In this document: positions 8,585 to 16,950 of the stretch, in pieces
Position numbering within the stretch: position 1 is the first letter of the stretch
Layout: each line of letters opens with the position of its first letter
Source: Rhizobium sp. ARZ01
GTDB taxonomy: Bacteria > Pseudomonadota > Alphaproteobacteria > Rhizobiales > Rhizobiaceae
Assembly (NCBI RefSeq): GCF_014851675.1
Contig: NZ_JACVAE010000001.1
Span: 2,790,001-2,854,000, forward strand
DNA: 64,000 nt
Direction of reading: 5' to 3'
Program-made: the position numbers and the translations under genes
Notes under the pieces: model-generated
Told to the model about the DNA's origin: nothing
The model's database searches: none
What the model saw: the letters and a program-made list of their open reading frames with translations, nothing else

Positions 8585-9529
8585 ATGACAGCGATCTCTT
8601 CCACAATCCCCCAGTCGAACGAGGCGTCGTTCCTCGTGGCCGCCCTCTATCACTTCGTGTCCGTGCCGCGGTTCGCCGATCTGCGCGCGCCGCTGCAGGC
8701 GCTGTGCGAGGAGAACGGCGTGCGCGGAACGCTGTTGCTCGCCCATGAGGGCATCAACGGCACGATCGCCGGACCGGACGCCGGCATCCGCACGGTCCTC
8801 GCATTTTTGCGTGCGCAGCCGGAGTTCGCCGGGCTCGAGCACAAGGAAAGCCGCGCCTCCGAAATGCCGTTCCTGCGCATGAAGGTGCGGCTGAAAAAGG
8901 AGATCGTCACCATGGGGGTCGAGGACATCGACCCGAACAAGGTGGTGGGCACCTATGTCGCACCGAAGGACTGGAATGCGCTGATCTCCGATCCCGGCAC
9001 GATCCTCATCGACACGCGCAACGATTACGAGACGGCCATCGGCATCTTCAAGGGCGCGGTCGATCCGAACACGAAGACCTTCCGCGAGTTCCCGGACTGG
9101 GTGCGCAACCACACCGGCCTGCATAACAAGCCGAAGATCGCCATGTACTGCACCGGCGGCATTCGCTGCGAGAAGGCAACCGCCTTCATGAAGGAGCAGG
9201 GCTTTGACGAGGTCTACCACCTCAAGGGCGGCATCCTGAAATATCTTGAGGACGTGCCGGCAGAAGTGAGCCTGTGGGAAGGCGCCTGCTTCGTTTTCGA
9301 CGAACGCGTCTCGGTCACCCATGGCCTCGAAGAGGGCGAACATTCGCTCTGCCGCGCCTGCCGCCACCCGCTGACAGCCGAGGAGGTCACGGCCGCCACG
9401 TTCGAAGCCGGCGTATCCTGCCCCCATTGCTTCGAGACCCGCAGCGAGGACGACCGCCTGCGCTTCCGTCAGCGGCAGAAGCAAATGGATCTGGCGAAGA
9501 AGCGCGGCGAGCGGCACCTCGGCAGCTGA
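8585..9529 (+). CDS. trhO: tRNA uridine(34) hydroxylase, rhodanese-type
   Basis: 314-residue TrhO (YceA) family protein, which catalyses O2-dependent hydroxylation of wobble U34 toward 5-methoxy- or carboxymethoxyuridine in tRNAs. Domains: N-terminal acylphosphatase-like region (about 15-110), rhodanese domain (about 125-220) with active-site Cys189 in [11 protein letters not shown], and a C-terminal CxxC ... CxxC zinc-like segment (CRACRHP and CPHCFE). The ATG at 8585 fits family length; its RBS is weak. It stands alone after the CHAD gene. Confidence 0.9.
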   Translation: MTAISSTIPQSNEASFLVAALYHFVSVPRFADLRAPLQALCEENGVRGTLLLAHEGINGTIAGPDAGIRTVLAFLRAQPEFAGLEHKESRASEMPFLRMKVRLKKEIVTMGVEDIDPNKVVGTYVAPKDWNALISDPGTILIDTRNDYETAIGIFKGAVDPNTKTFREFPDWVRNHTGLHNKPKIAMYCTGGIRCEKATAFMKEQGFDEVYHLKGGILKYLEDVPAEVSLWEGACFVFDERVSVTHGLEEGEHSLCRACRHPLTAEEVTAATFEAGVSCPHCFETRSEDDRLRFRQRQKQMDLAKKRGERHLGS

Positions 9530-9581
9530 CGCCAACGGCCGGGCGAAAGCGCGGCGACCCCGGCCTGCCCTCCCCTTACGC

Positions 9582-10955
9582 TCACCGCCCACTGTGATTA
9601 CCCTTCGGGAACTGCCGGGCGAGCACGCTGTACCAGTACCCGCTCTTCTTGATGGTGCGGACCTGGGTGGCGTAGTCCACATGCACGATGCCGAAGCGCA
9701 TCCTGTAGCCCTCCGCCCACTCGAAATTGTCCATCAGGCTCCAGGCGAAATAGCCGCGCACGGAAAAGCCCTCCGAGATCAGGTCGGCGGTAACGGACAG
9801 GTGCTCGGCGATGTAATCGAGCCGCGGCTGGTCGTTCACCTCACCATTCTCCACGCCCATGTTGTAGCAGGCGCCGTTCTCGGTGATGTAGCAGTCGGGT
9901 AGACGATAAGCGTCATTGAGCCGGCGCACGAGATCGCCGAGCGCGGGAGCGCAGACCTCCCAACCGATGTCCGTCTTCGTGCCATTGACGGCGGGCGCTG
10001 GTAGTGTCGCCGGGTACTCCGCACCGGGCGCCTCATCAGCCTGCACGCGCATCGGCGTGTAATAGTTCAGCCCCCACCAATCGAGCGGCAGGTGGATCGT
10101 CTCCATGTCGCCCGGCTCGATTTCCGGCATACGGTGACCGAGCGCGCTCATGAAGCCTCGCGGATAGGCGCCGGCAAAGACCGGCCCGAAGAAGACCCCG
10201 TTGTGAAAGTCGAACGCGCGCTTTTCCGCCGCCACGTCTTCCGGCCCATTCGAAGCGGCATAGGTCTGGTGGGCGTTCAGCACCAGTCCGACCGGCAGGT
10301 TCGGCCGCTCGGCGCGCACCGCCGCGACACCGAGCCCGTGGGCGAGGTTGGTGACGTGCAGCGCATGAAGCGCAGCATCCATGTTGCGCTCGCCCGGCGC
10401 ATGGACGCCATAGAGATGGCTGAGCCAGACCGAGCACCAGGGTTCGTTGAAGGTCGCCACCGCATCGAGCCGGTCGCCGAGACGAGCGATCACGGTTTGG
10501 GCGTAGCGCTGGAAGGCATAGGCCGTCGCCCGTGAAGTCCAGCCACCGTCACCCATCAACGCCAGCGGCAGGTCCCAGTGGTAGAGCGTGGCAAACGCCT
10601 TGATGCCGCGCGCCTTCAGCCCATCGACAAGGCGATCGTAGAAATCGAGCCCCTTCTCGTTGACCGGCCCGGTCCCTTCCGGGATGATGCGCGGCCATGC
10701 GATCGAGAAGCGATAGGCTTCGACGCCGAGCGCCTTGATCAGGTCGAGATCCTCCTCAAGGCGGTTATAGTGATCGCAGGCGACATCCCCGTTGTGCCGG
10801 CCGAAAACCCGGCCGGGCATGTTGGAGAAGGCGTCCCAGATCGACGGCTTGCGGCCATCCGCCTTCGAGGCGCCCTCGATCTGGAAAGCGGCCGTCGCCA
10901 CGCCGAAGACGAAATCGCCGGGAAAACGCGCGGCGAGGATCTTGGGATCGATCAT
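9582..10955 (-). CDS. bglA: Beta-glucosidase, glycoside hydrolase family 1
   Basis: 457 residues, typical GH1 length. Seen: N-terminal FPGDFVFGVATAAFQIEGA, the acid/base glutamate in TFNEPW, the nucleophile glutamate in YITENGA, and C-terminal WSLMDNFEWAEGY. No signal peptide, so it acts on imported beta-glucosides in the cytoplasm. It is monocistronic, with a LacI-type palindrome 51 bases upstream of the start. No transporter gene is adjacent; the same palindrome reappears before the TIM-barrel gene at 19946-20998. Confidence 0.92.
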   Translation of the reverse strand: MIDPKILAARFPGDFVFGVATAAFQIEGASKADGRKPSIWDAFSNMPGRVFGRHNGDVACDHYNRLEEDLDLIKALGVEAYRFSIAWPRIIPEGTGPVNEKGLDFYDRLVDGLKARGIKAFATLYHWDLPLALMGDGGWTSRATAYAFQRYAQTVIARLGDRLDAVATFNEPWCSVWLSHLYGVHAPGERNMDAALHALHVTNLAHGLGVAAVRAERPNLPVGLVLNAHQTYAASNGPEDVAAEKRAFDFHNGVFFGPVFAGAYPRGFMSALGHRMPEIEPGDMETIHLPLDWWGLNYYTPMRVQADEAPGAEYPATLPAPAVNGTKTDIGWEVCAPALGDLVRRLNDAYRLPDCYITENGACYNMGVENGEVNDQPRLDYIAEHLSVTADLISEGFSVRGYFAWSLMDNFEWAEGYRMRFGIVHVDYATQVRTIKKSGYWYSVLARQFPKGNHSGR

Positions 10956-11596
10956 TCGAAATTCCGATCAGGGTTGCGTGAGGACACTTGAAGAGATCAC
11001 ATCCGCTGCAACGTTGCAGTAGTCGGGTTTGGCCATTTGTCAACCGAATTGCCTCTGGCACCAAACGACAACGCCCACGCGCGGCAACGCCGCCGTGGTT
11101 CAGCACCGTTCACGTTTCGGACGGGGCGCTGGAAGCTGCCTCATCGAATGTAGGTATGTGGCACCTTTCAGCGCCCCGTTCGGCGGTTTGTGCCCGCAAC
11201 TTCGCCCCTCTGCTCCCGCCGAATTCGACGGTCATGTGCGCCACCCGGGCGCGTCCGGAGCGAAACTCGGAGAAATCTCCGCCGTCTCCAGAGGGGGGCC
11301 TTTCTGCAGACCCCTTGTGCGAAGGCACGCGTCCTTCCCTCGCACAAGGCGCCGGTTCCGCCTCGCCGCAACGCCTCGCAGTGTATCCGCGACGGAACGG
11401 AAAGAGTGTAGCCACGAAACAGGGATGCGGGAATGAAGGAAGCGGCGGAGGTGGCTATCATCGACGAATTTGGCTTATCAAATCAGTGCCTTGACACAAT
11501 TGCCGAGAGCAAGCTTTCCGGTGAGACCAGAAAATCGTCCCCGTTTTGCGCCATAGCAACAGCGGCGACCTAGACTGATCACCAAATAGCGACAGG
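10956..11596. other. 641-base intergenic region, no gene recognised
   Basis: Besides the operator at 11006-11019 it holds a strong inverted repeat at 11313-11349 (CCTTGTGCGA ... TCGCACAAGG with an inner GAAGG/CCTTC). ORFs of up to 168 codons exist on both strands but have arginine-rich, low-complexity translations and no good RBS, so I treat them as spurious. The repeat-rich part may be an old dispersed intergenic element. Confidence 0.5.
11006..11019. promoter_or_regulatory. LacI-type operator upstream of bglA
   Basis: Perfect 14-bp palindrome CTGCAACGTTGCAG with the central CG typical of LacI-family sites. It is 51 bp upstream of the bglA start, where a repressor would block transcription. 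An identical copy lies at 21099-21112. Confidence 0.6.
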
Positions 11597-12073
11597 CTAT
11601 CCCACCATGCTCGCGTACGCTGCCAACAGACCGGGCCACCCGCCTGGCGAGTTGAAGGCTTCGCGGGCTGCCGCTTCCTTGTCGCCCATGTTTTCCAGCA
11701 GCCGATGCTCCAGTTCGACGCGCGTTGCAGTCGTACCCACCTGCGTGAAGGTGATCTCGACCTCCGTCAGCAGATGCGGGTCGTAGCGCCAGTCCGCGCC
11801 GATACGCCATGCAAGCACCAGTCTTGTGGGCCTCTCCCACGCGAGGACTTCTCCCCACTCGCATTCGCTGCCGTCTTCTCCGATCTCGTACCAGCGGCCG
11901 CCCGCCCTCGGTTCAATGACAGCTTCCCGCAGTGCGGACGCGCCAATCGAATGAGTCGCCGGCCACCAGCTTCCAAACCCACTCGTAAAAACGTCGAATG
12001 CCCGTTCAACCGACGCTTCAACAGTGACCGATTTTATGACGGGTTGCGGCTTTATGCTGCCTATTGCGGTCAT
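11597..12073 (-). CDS. SRPBCC (AHSA1-like) family protein
   Basis: 158-residue START/Bet v1-fold protein of the AHSA1 group: VIKSVTVEASVERAFDVFT at the N-terminus, GGRWYEIGEDGSECEWGEVLAWERP in the middle, and a C-terminal helix ending GWPGLLAAYASMV. Its ATG overlaps the stop of the upstream ArsR gene (ATGA), a recurrent ArsR-SRPBCC pairing. The ligand is unknown. The longer frame up to 12148 overlaps the ArsR gene and was rejected. Confidence 0.82.
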   Translation of the reverse strand: MTAIGSIKPQPVIKSVTVEASVERAFDVFTSGFGSWWPATHSIGASALREAVIEPRAGGRWYEIGEDGSECEWGEVLAWERPTRLVLAWRIGADWRYDPHLLTEVEITFTQVGTTATRVELEHRLLENMGDKEAAAREAFNSPGGWPGLLAAYASMVG

Positions 12074-12387
12074 TCTCTGGCCTCCACACTCTCGTTGATT
12101 GCCTCTCGAAACGAACCAAGCGCATCTGTCCAAATGCTGTCGAGCCATGCCCGCATCTCTCCAAGCCCGTTCGGATCGATGTGGTATACGTTGCTCGCCC
12201 CACGCGCTTCGGCCCGGACGAGATTGGCGTCTCGCAGCGCCTTCAGATGTTGAGACACAGCTGGTTGCGATACTGGCAGCGAACGCGTGAGTTCCGCCAC
12301 CGATCGCGGTTTTTGTACAATCAGCTCGAACACCTGTCTGCGCGTAGGATCGGCAAGCGCCGCCATTTGGCGATAATCATAAGTCAT
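12070..12387 (-). CDS. ArsR-family transcriptional regulator
   Basis: 105-residue winged-helix regulator: MAALADPTRRQVFELI, SVAELTRSLPVSQPAVSQHLKAL (recognition helix) and NLVRAEARGASNVYHID. No cysteine metal-binding motif such as ELCVCDL is seen, which fits the non-metal ArsR group that accompanies SRPBCC proteins. The start was set at the ATG at 12387; no strong RBS is seen. It is the first gene of a two-gene operon and probably autoregulated through the inverted repeat just upstream. Confidence 0.85.
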   Translation of the reverse strand: MTYDYRQMAALADPTRRQVFELIVQKPRSVAELTRSLPVSQPAVSQHLKALRDANLVRAEARGASNVYHIDPNGLGEMRAWLDSIWTDALGSFREAINESVEARE

Positions 12388-12395
12388 GACGAATG

Positions 12396-12411
12396 ATAAG
12401 CACAAGCTTAT
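12396..12411. promoter_or_regulatory. Inverted repeat, candidate ArsR operator
   Basis: ATAAGC-ACAA-GCTTAT, a perfect 6-bp inverted repeat 9 bp upstream of the arsR-type start, AT-rich like its surroundings, so a likely promoter-operator overlap. Confidence 0.45.
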
Positions 12412-12500
12412 ATTAATTGCAACGCCCGGCAGTATATCCGTCGTTCACGATTGGGTTTCCAGCATCGGCTTGAAGACGGCCGACCATGGAACTCACTCAT

Positions 12501-12652
12501 GAGGCGATCAAAACCAGCGCGAAGCTATAGGAAAACGGAAAGGCTCGGAGCAGTTCGGCTCCTCCTTGGCCATCGCGAGCTCGAGAGCACCGGGGCGCTG
12601 GCTGGGAATTGAAGTCGACGACGCCAAAGATCGCCGAAATAATCGAACTCTA
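12501..12652 (+). pseudogene. Decayed C-terminal fragment of a tyrosine recombinase
   Basis: Three short pieces in different frames read like the end of a rhizobial tyrosine-type integrase: LLLGHRELEST (from 12559), IEVDDA (from 12608, +1 frame) and IAEIIEL (from 12630, third frame). The intact family ends with LLLGHTKLESTVRYLG-IEVDDALEIAEQIE, as I remember it. Frameshifts and an in-frame TAG show it is dead. The catalytic Arg-His-x-x-Arg region upstream is missing. It lies beside the DUF1254 gene block, with a matching N-terminal fragment on the other side. Confidence 0.65.
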
Positions 12653-12666
12653 CAGTTCTGATGGAG

Positions 12667-13695
12667 CTACGATTTCACGGGCTGAGGTTCCGGGAACTTC
12701 CAACTTCCGTTCAAAATGTCCTCATGCGGCCGATAGAGCCGCACCGTATAGTTCCAGCCCTTCATGATCGGCAGACAGTTTGGAATTTTGCCGTCGCAGC
12801 CCCCGAACTGGATGTCGACTTCGCCGTCCGCGCCCTTCTTGGCGGTGACATTGTTTATCGAATAGGCGTTGTACTGGTTCTTCTCGTAATAGCCGTCCGC
12901 ATTGTAGAGGCTGACCGACCAGAAGCCATCGACGGGCACATCCTTGACCGTCAACTTGTAGATCGTCGTGCCGTCGTTGTCAGGCGGCGTGACGTTCAGA
13001 TAGGTCGCGTCCCTATCCGGATTGCCGCCCCAGGCCGCAGCACTTGCGAGCAGGTGGCGGATCGGATCGACGTCTTCCTTTTTGCCGAAGGCTCTCCTAA
13101 AGTCGGGCAGCGTCGACTGCAGGGACAGGAGTGCGTCGCGAACCTTCTTCTGGCTGACCGCGTCCCAATTCGGCACCTCGAAGCTGCCCGCGCTTGCCTG
13201 CTCGACCTTGATCGCGTCCTGCAGCGCGTGCACTTTTGCCACGTCATCGGGGCTGGAAGGATCAACCAGCGTTCGGATAGCGGCCAGTGCATATCGCGTT
13301 CCGACCTTGTCCTTGTCGAGGGTGTAGCTGCCGGCGCCATAGACGACCTCCGGCACGTAATGATCCTCGCTGATGACCTGCATCGACATGAAACGATCGC
13401 CGGCGTCGGGCAGCGTAATCGTCACCGGGCCGGCATCCAGATCAAAAACTGCGGACGAGTATAGGGTGTCGCGGTTCAGTCTGATGACGATCTGATCGTC
13501 AATCGCGGCCGGCTCGCGGCGATGGACGAACTTTCCGAGTCCACCGTCCTTATAGGCGCCGGACAAATAGAGGTCAGTTTCAGCACGGACGAAGTTGTCC
13601 ACGGTCACCGGAGTGGGATCGGCCGCGGCAGCGCCCTGTCCGTTGAACAATGAAAGCGATAGCGCGAGGGAAACAGTTGTCAGGCGTGTGTTCAT
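12667..13695 (-). CDS. DUF1254/DUF1214 secreted protein, short form
   Basis: 342 residues with a Sec signal peptide (MNTRLTTVSLALSLSLFNGQGAAAA). The N-terminal part (VDNFVRAETDLYLSG ... LNRDTLYSSAVFDLDAGPVTITLPD) is DUF1254-like; the C-terminal part (VPVDGFWSVSLYNADGYYEKN, GWNYTVRLYRPHEDILNGSWKFPEP) is DUF1214. Function is unknown; the family is periplasmic and often duplicated. A longer relative is encoded upstream on the same strand at 14122-15732. Confidence 0.82.
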   Translation of the reverse strand: MNTRLTTVSLALSLSLFNGQGAAAADPTPVTVDNFVRAETDLYLSGAYKDGGLGKFVHRREPAAIDDQIVIRLNRDTLYSSAVFDLDAGPVTITLPDAGDRFMSMQVISEDHYVPEVVYGAGSYTLDKDKVGTRYALAAIRTLVDPSSPDDVAKVHALQDAIKVEQASAGSFEVPNWDAVSQKKVRDALLSLQSTLPDFRRAFGKKEDVDPIRHLLASAAAWGGNPDRDATYLNVTPPDNDGTTIYKLTVKDVPVDGFWSVSLYNADGYYEKNQYNAYSINNVTAKKGADGEVDIQFGGCDGKIPNCLPIMKGWNYTVRLYRPHEDILNGSWKFPEPQPVKS

Positions 13696-13989
13696 GGCTG
13701 TTCTCCACTACTGTGAACCCGATGGCGGGCGGCATCTACTACAGTGGGCAAGCAGCACCGCGCATTATATTCAGCCTACGCGCCTCATGCTGACATGTGA
13801 GCTAGAACAGCATGAACCTCACAAAAAGGAAAGACAGGTGGTTGCAAACGATGCCGGCGTGACGGGTTGCGCCAAAAGCGACCATCGCGAAAGGTTGCGC
13901 GGCTCAAACCTCGTTGATGACGCATACCAGATGAACGCTCGGCGATCACCAAGCACTCTGCTTTGAAAAGCGGTCACCGCGCCTGTAGC

Positions 13990-14097
13990 TCAGCGCTTGC
14001 AACCCCAAATTATGCCATCACCAGCTTGCGGGCCCGGCGGCCAGAACTCGTAGTCCCCGTGACCTAGCGTGCTTTCTGGCGGCTTGGTCACGGGCAC
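13990..14097 (-). CDS. 35-residue small protein with a strong RBS
   Basis: GTG-started ORF of 35 codons with a perfect AGGAGG (14104-14109) six bases upstream, 24 bases past the stop of the long DUF1254 gene. The product includes TLGHGDYEFWPPGPQAGDG and ends IIWGCKR, with a composition unlike random ORFs. It is probably cotranscribed and translated with the DUF1254 gene. No family is recognised. Alternatively it could be the tail of a degraded gene, but the intact RBS argues for a real small gene. Confidence 0.5.
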   Translation of the reverse strand: MPVTKPPESTLGHGDYEFWPPGPQAGDGIIWGCKR

Positions 14098-14121
14098 TAC
14101 TCGCCTCCTGGCGCTAGCGCG

Positions 14122-15732
14122 TCACTTCACTACTTCGATCTCGCCCGGTCGCCAGGACTTGTCGAAGAAGGGCTCCAGTGGGCTGTAGAGGCGAAGGATC
14201 ACGAACCAACCCTTTTGCGGATCGGTTTGAATCCAGTTGCCGCGGGCAACGCCATCGGGTTGCTTCGGACTGAACCAGATCGTTGTGGAGCCGTCGGCGG
14301 CCGCTTCGGCAGCAGGCGAAGGATAGCTTTGGCTTCCGGCTCGCGGATAGCGCTGCGGCGTATCAAGCATCGAACGAGACATGTTGTCGTAGACGGTGAA
14401 CGACCAGAAATTTTCCGCCGGGATGCCCTTGGGGAGCGTGACCTTGTAAGTTTTGGCACCGTCGAAATGGTTTTTGTCCGCGTCCGTCGTGGCGAGCAGG
14501 TATTGTGAGCCGATCCCTGGCAGACGCATCGCCATGGCCGGCGTAATGCCGGTTATTCCGTAGAAGAAATTTGTGCGCGCATCCATCGTCCGATAGCCGG
14601 TCGGTGGATAGGGCTTTACCCCTTCCACGGTGATCATCGGGATAGGTGTTTCGAACTCGTAGCCGGTGTCGAACAGGAAATTGAACCAGGACGAATTGGG
14701 ATAGTAGAACCAGTTCGGATCGCGCGGACTCATAAACAAGCTGCGCGAAGTCGCATTGGCAGCCGCGAGCGCCTCGGTCATGATCTTCTTCATCCGCTCG
14801 TCCGGAGCAAATTGCTTTCCCTTGACAATCCCGATCGACGCCAGTGGCCCCATCAATTCGGCATCAAGCGACGTGGCGGGCTCGCTCTGAACCACTTCGT
14901 TCAGCAGTTCGAAGTAGCTCCAGTCGTTGGGCGGAATCGTGTTGACTACCTTGCCGCTGCCCTCGTGGAACACCATCGCCGGTGGCGGTTTGATCTGCCC
15001 GAGTTTGGCCTTGCCCGAAAGAAAGTCGGCGATCGACGTTCCCACGCCGCCCGGCTCGTAGGGATAGACCTTGGTGGACTTGCGGATGGTCTCGACGACC
15101 GGCTTTGGATCGCTGTGGTTGTCGAGAAAAGACCGGCCAAACCACAGTACGGTGTTGGTTTTGGCATGGGCGATATAATAACCGCCGTCCGGGAGCGGTC
15201 CGTTGTAGTCAGGCGGCACAATCAGATACTTGCCGCCTTGGCCGCGATCAGGCCCCGGCCCACCGACATCGATCACCCAGCGAAACCACGCGTCCTGTAC
15301 GGCTCCGAGGAAGTCTGGCGGCGTCTCAAGCACCACGGGCCCCTTCGCAAGATCGAGGTAGCCCATCACATAGATCGTGTCGGCATTCGCCGTCAGGAAC
15401 AGGGATTTGGCATCCATCAGGTCGGAGAAGACGAGGACCTCGTTTTCCTTGACTCCTATGCTTTGTAGCCCATTGCGCAGCGCACGGATGCTGACCCCGC
15501 GCATGTTGTCCATGAAGGCGCGGTAGGCGTAGGTGAAGTCAAGGTTGTCGTAGAGTTTGGCGGCGGTTTCCCTTGTCGGCACCCCATCCTTGAATTCCAG
15601 CTTGCCTATGGGGGTCTCGACGGCATTTGGCGTCGAAATAGACCCTGGTATCGCCGGAGGCGTCTGGGCCAACGCGATTGCCGTTTGTGTGACAAGGATC
15701 ATCATGCTTGCGGTTATGGAATGCCTGATCAC
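14122..15732 (-). CDS. DUF1254 secreted protein, long form
   Basis: 536 residues, Sec signal peptide (MIRHSITASMMILVTQTAIALA). DUF1254 region about 60-200 (AYRAFMDNMRGVSIRALRNGL, FLTANADTIYVMGYLDLAKGPVVLETPPD) and DUF1214 at the C-terminus (PAENFWSFTVYDNMSRSML, GNWIQTDPQKGWFVILRLYSPLEPFFDKSWRPGEIE). Predicted periplasmic, function unknown. It leads a minus-strand set with the 35-residue ORF and the shorter DUF1254 gene. Confidence 0.85.
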   Translation of the reverse strand: MIRHSITASMMILVTQTAIALAQTPPAIPGSISTPNAVETPIGKLEFKDGVPTRETAAKLYDNLDFTYAYRAFMDNMRGVSIRALRNGLQSIGVKENEVLVFSDLMDAKSLFLTANADTIYVMGYLDLAKGPVVLETPPDFLGAVQDAWFRWVIDVGGPGPDRGQGGKYLIVPPDYNGPLPDGGYYIAHAKTNTVLWFGRSFLDNHSDPKPVVETIRKSTKVYPYEPGGVGTSIADFLSGKAKLGQIKPPPAMVFHEGSGKVVNTIPPNDWSYFELLNEVVQSEPATSLDAELMGPLASIGIVKGKQFAPDERMKKIMTEALAAANATSRSLFMSPRDPNWFYYPNSSWFNFLFDTGYEFETPIPMITVEGVKPYPPTGYRTMDARTNFFYGITGITPAMAMRLPGIGSQYLLATTDADKNHFDGAKTYKVTLPKGIPAENFWSFTVYDNMSRSMLDTPQRYPRAGSQSYPSPAAEAAADGSTTIWFSPKQPDGVARGNWIQTDPQKGWFVILRLYSPLEPFFDKSWRPGEIEVVK

Positions 15733-16379
15733 TGTATCCTCCGCGTGGGGTGCTCAATTTCAAAATTGGGGACACGACAACCGCCATCACAGCTCATCGA
15801 CCGTCCGCTTGGGAGCTCGATGTTGTGTTTCAGACTGCCGTGTTAAAGCTAGTAATGGGATGTCGCCGTGGCAGAGTTAATTCTGCAATCCAGCCCCGGC
15901 GTCGCATTGAAGGCACTAGATAGTCGACCCATGCATTGTTGCCCCGATGGGAACCGATGAACGCGCTATCATGAGCATTTGATTGCCGACTTTTCAATAG
16001 CAAAACTTGAAGTAGTGATTTCCGGTGGGTGATGTGGAGGGAGGCGCTGCGGAGGCAATGTCATGGAATTCGACGAGCTTGATTCCCAACATCCCTGGAG
16101 TAAGGGTACCCTCGTGGGCCAGAAGCGCCCACTTTAACCAGGTTCGAGATCGAGCGATTGACGTCTGCTTTAGGCCAAAAAGCAGTCACTACCAAAGAGC
16201 ATGCCGCTGCCAATCGAGTTTGACCAGTTCCAGCCCACGGCTCCGAGGGCGTTTCCTTTGGTAATCCCGGCTGAACTACATGATGCCGACACGAAAGCGT
16301 GAATTGGAGGGTTGGATTATTTGCGTGTACTTTAGTCAGGCTTAGTCTTGCCGATTAACCGCAATGAAGAGGGTTGCTC
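15733..16379. other. 647-base intergenic region with mobile-element debris
   Basis: Holds the promoter side of the DUF1254 gene, a decayed recombinase N-terminus (16063-16140), and a hairpin CTGCTTT-AGGCCAA-AAAGCAG at 16165-16185 that resembles a short repeat I have seen in rhizobial intergenic DNA. Apart from the recombinase remnant, no coding sequence is convincing. Confidence 0.5.
16063..16140 (+). pseudogene. Decayed N-terminal fragment of a tyrosine recombinase
   Basis: A 24-codon frame from ATG 16063 reads ... HPWSKGTLVGQKRPL then stop. Intact rhizobial tyrosine recombinases of one family start with PWNKGKLVGQKRPLKP, as I remember it, so 12 of 14 positions agree. The rest of the gene is absent. 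It has the same orientation as the C-terminal fragment at 12501-12652. Confidence 0.55.
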
Positions 16380-16817
16380 ATGAGAACGCTCATTCTTGCC
16401 ATCGCCGCACTCGCGCTTACGGGCTCCGCCGCCTTCGCTGACCCAATTGCAGACCGTAAGGCTCTCATGAAGGAGCGCGGCAAACTGGCCGGCACCCTCG
16501 CTCCCATGGTCAAGGGAGAAATGCCGTTTGACGCTGCCGTTGCCATGGCCGCCCTCAACGGCCTTAACGCGAATGCACAACGTTTCGACGTGGATGTATT
16601 GTTTCCCGCTGGGAGTGAAACCGGAGACACGGCCGCCCTCCCGACAATTTGGCAAGACATGCCCGCTTTCAAAGCGGCCGCCGAGAAATTCCAAGTGGAT
16701 GTGGCCGCTGCGGTCGCTGCCAATCCGCAGGATCTCGACGCATTGAAGGTTCAGTTCAATGCGGTAACCACAAATTGCGGCGCATGCCACGAGAAATTCC
16801 GAATGAAGAAACAGTAG
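16380..16817 (+). CDS. Cytochrome c' / c-556 family protein
   Basis: 145 residues with a Sec signal peptide (cleavage near AAFA-DP), a four-helix body and a C-terminal haem motif CGACH (133-137), as in class II cytochromes c. Met30, ten residues into the mature protein, could be the sixth ligand of a low-spin c-556 type. The ATG at 16380 has GAAGAGGG six bases upstream. Periplasmic electron carrier; its partner is not evident from the neighbours. Confidence 0.85.
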   Translation: MRTLILAIAALALTGSAAFADPIADRKALMKERGKLAGTLAPMVKGEMPFDAAVAMAALNGLNANAQRFDVDVLFPAGSETGDTAALPTIWQDMPAFKAAAEKFQVDVAAAVAANPQDLDALKVQFNAVTTNCGACHEKFRMKKQ

Positions 16818-16950
16818 CAGTTACAGGCATACGCGCCTGCTCAAGTCGCCCGTCGGCCGTGAACCTTCCAGGCGCGCATCCTTGCGTTGTGAGCGCGAGA
16901 AACAGGCGTAATATGGTCGCGCACCGGGCTTGTTCGGGCTTGTTATTGCG

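Noticed and set aside
11029..11494. Overlapping ORFs of 97-168 codons in the bglA upstream region
   Set aside because: Arginine- and proline-rich translations on both strands, no RBS and no recognisable domain.
13979..13995. tRNA-like stretch GCCTGTAGCTCAGC, similar to the 5' end of tRNA-Ile
   Set aside because: No acceptor, anticodon or T-arm follows, and the bases are explained as the end of the 35-codon small ORF on the other strand.
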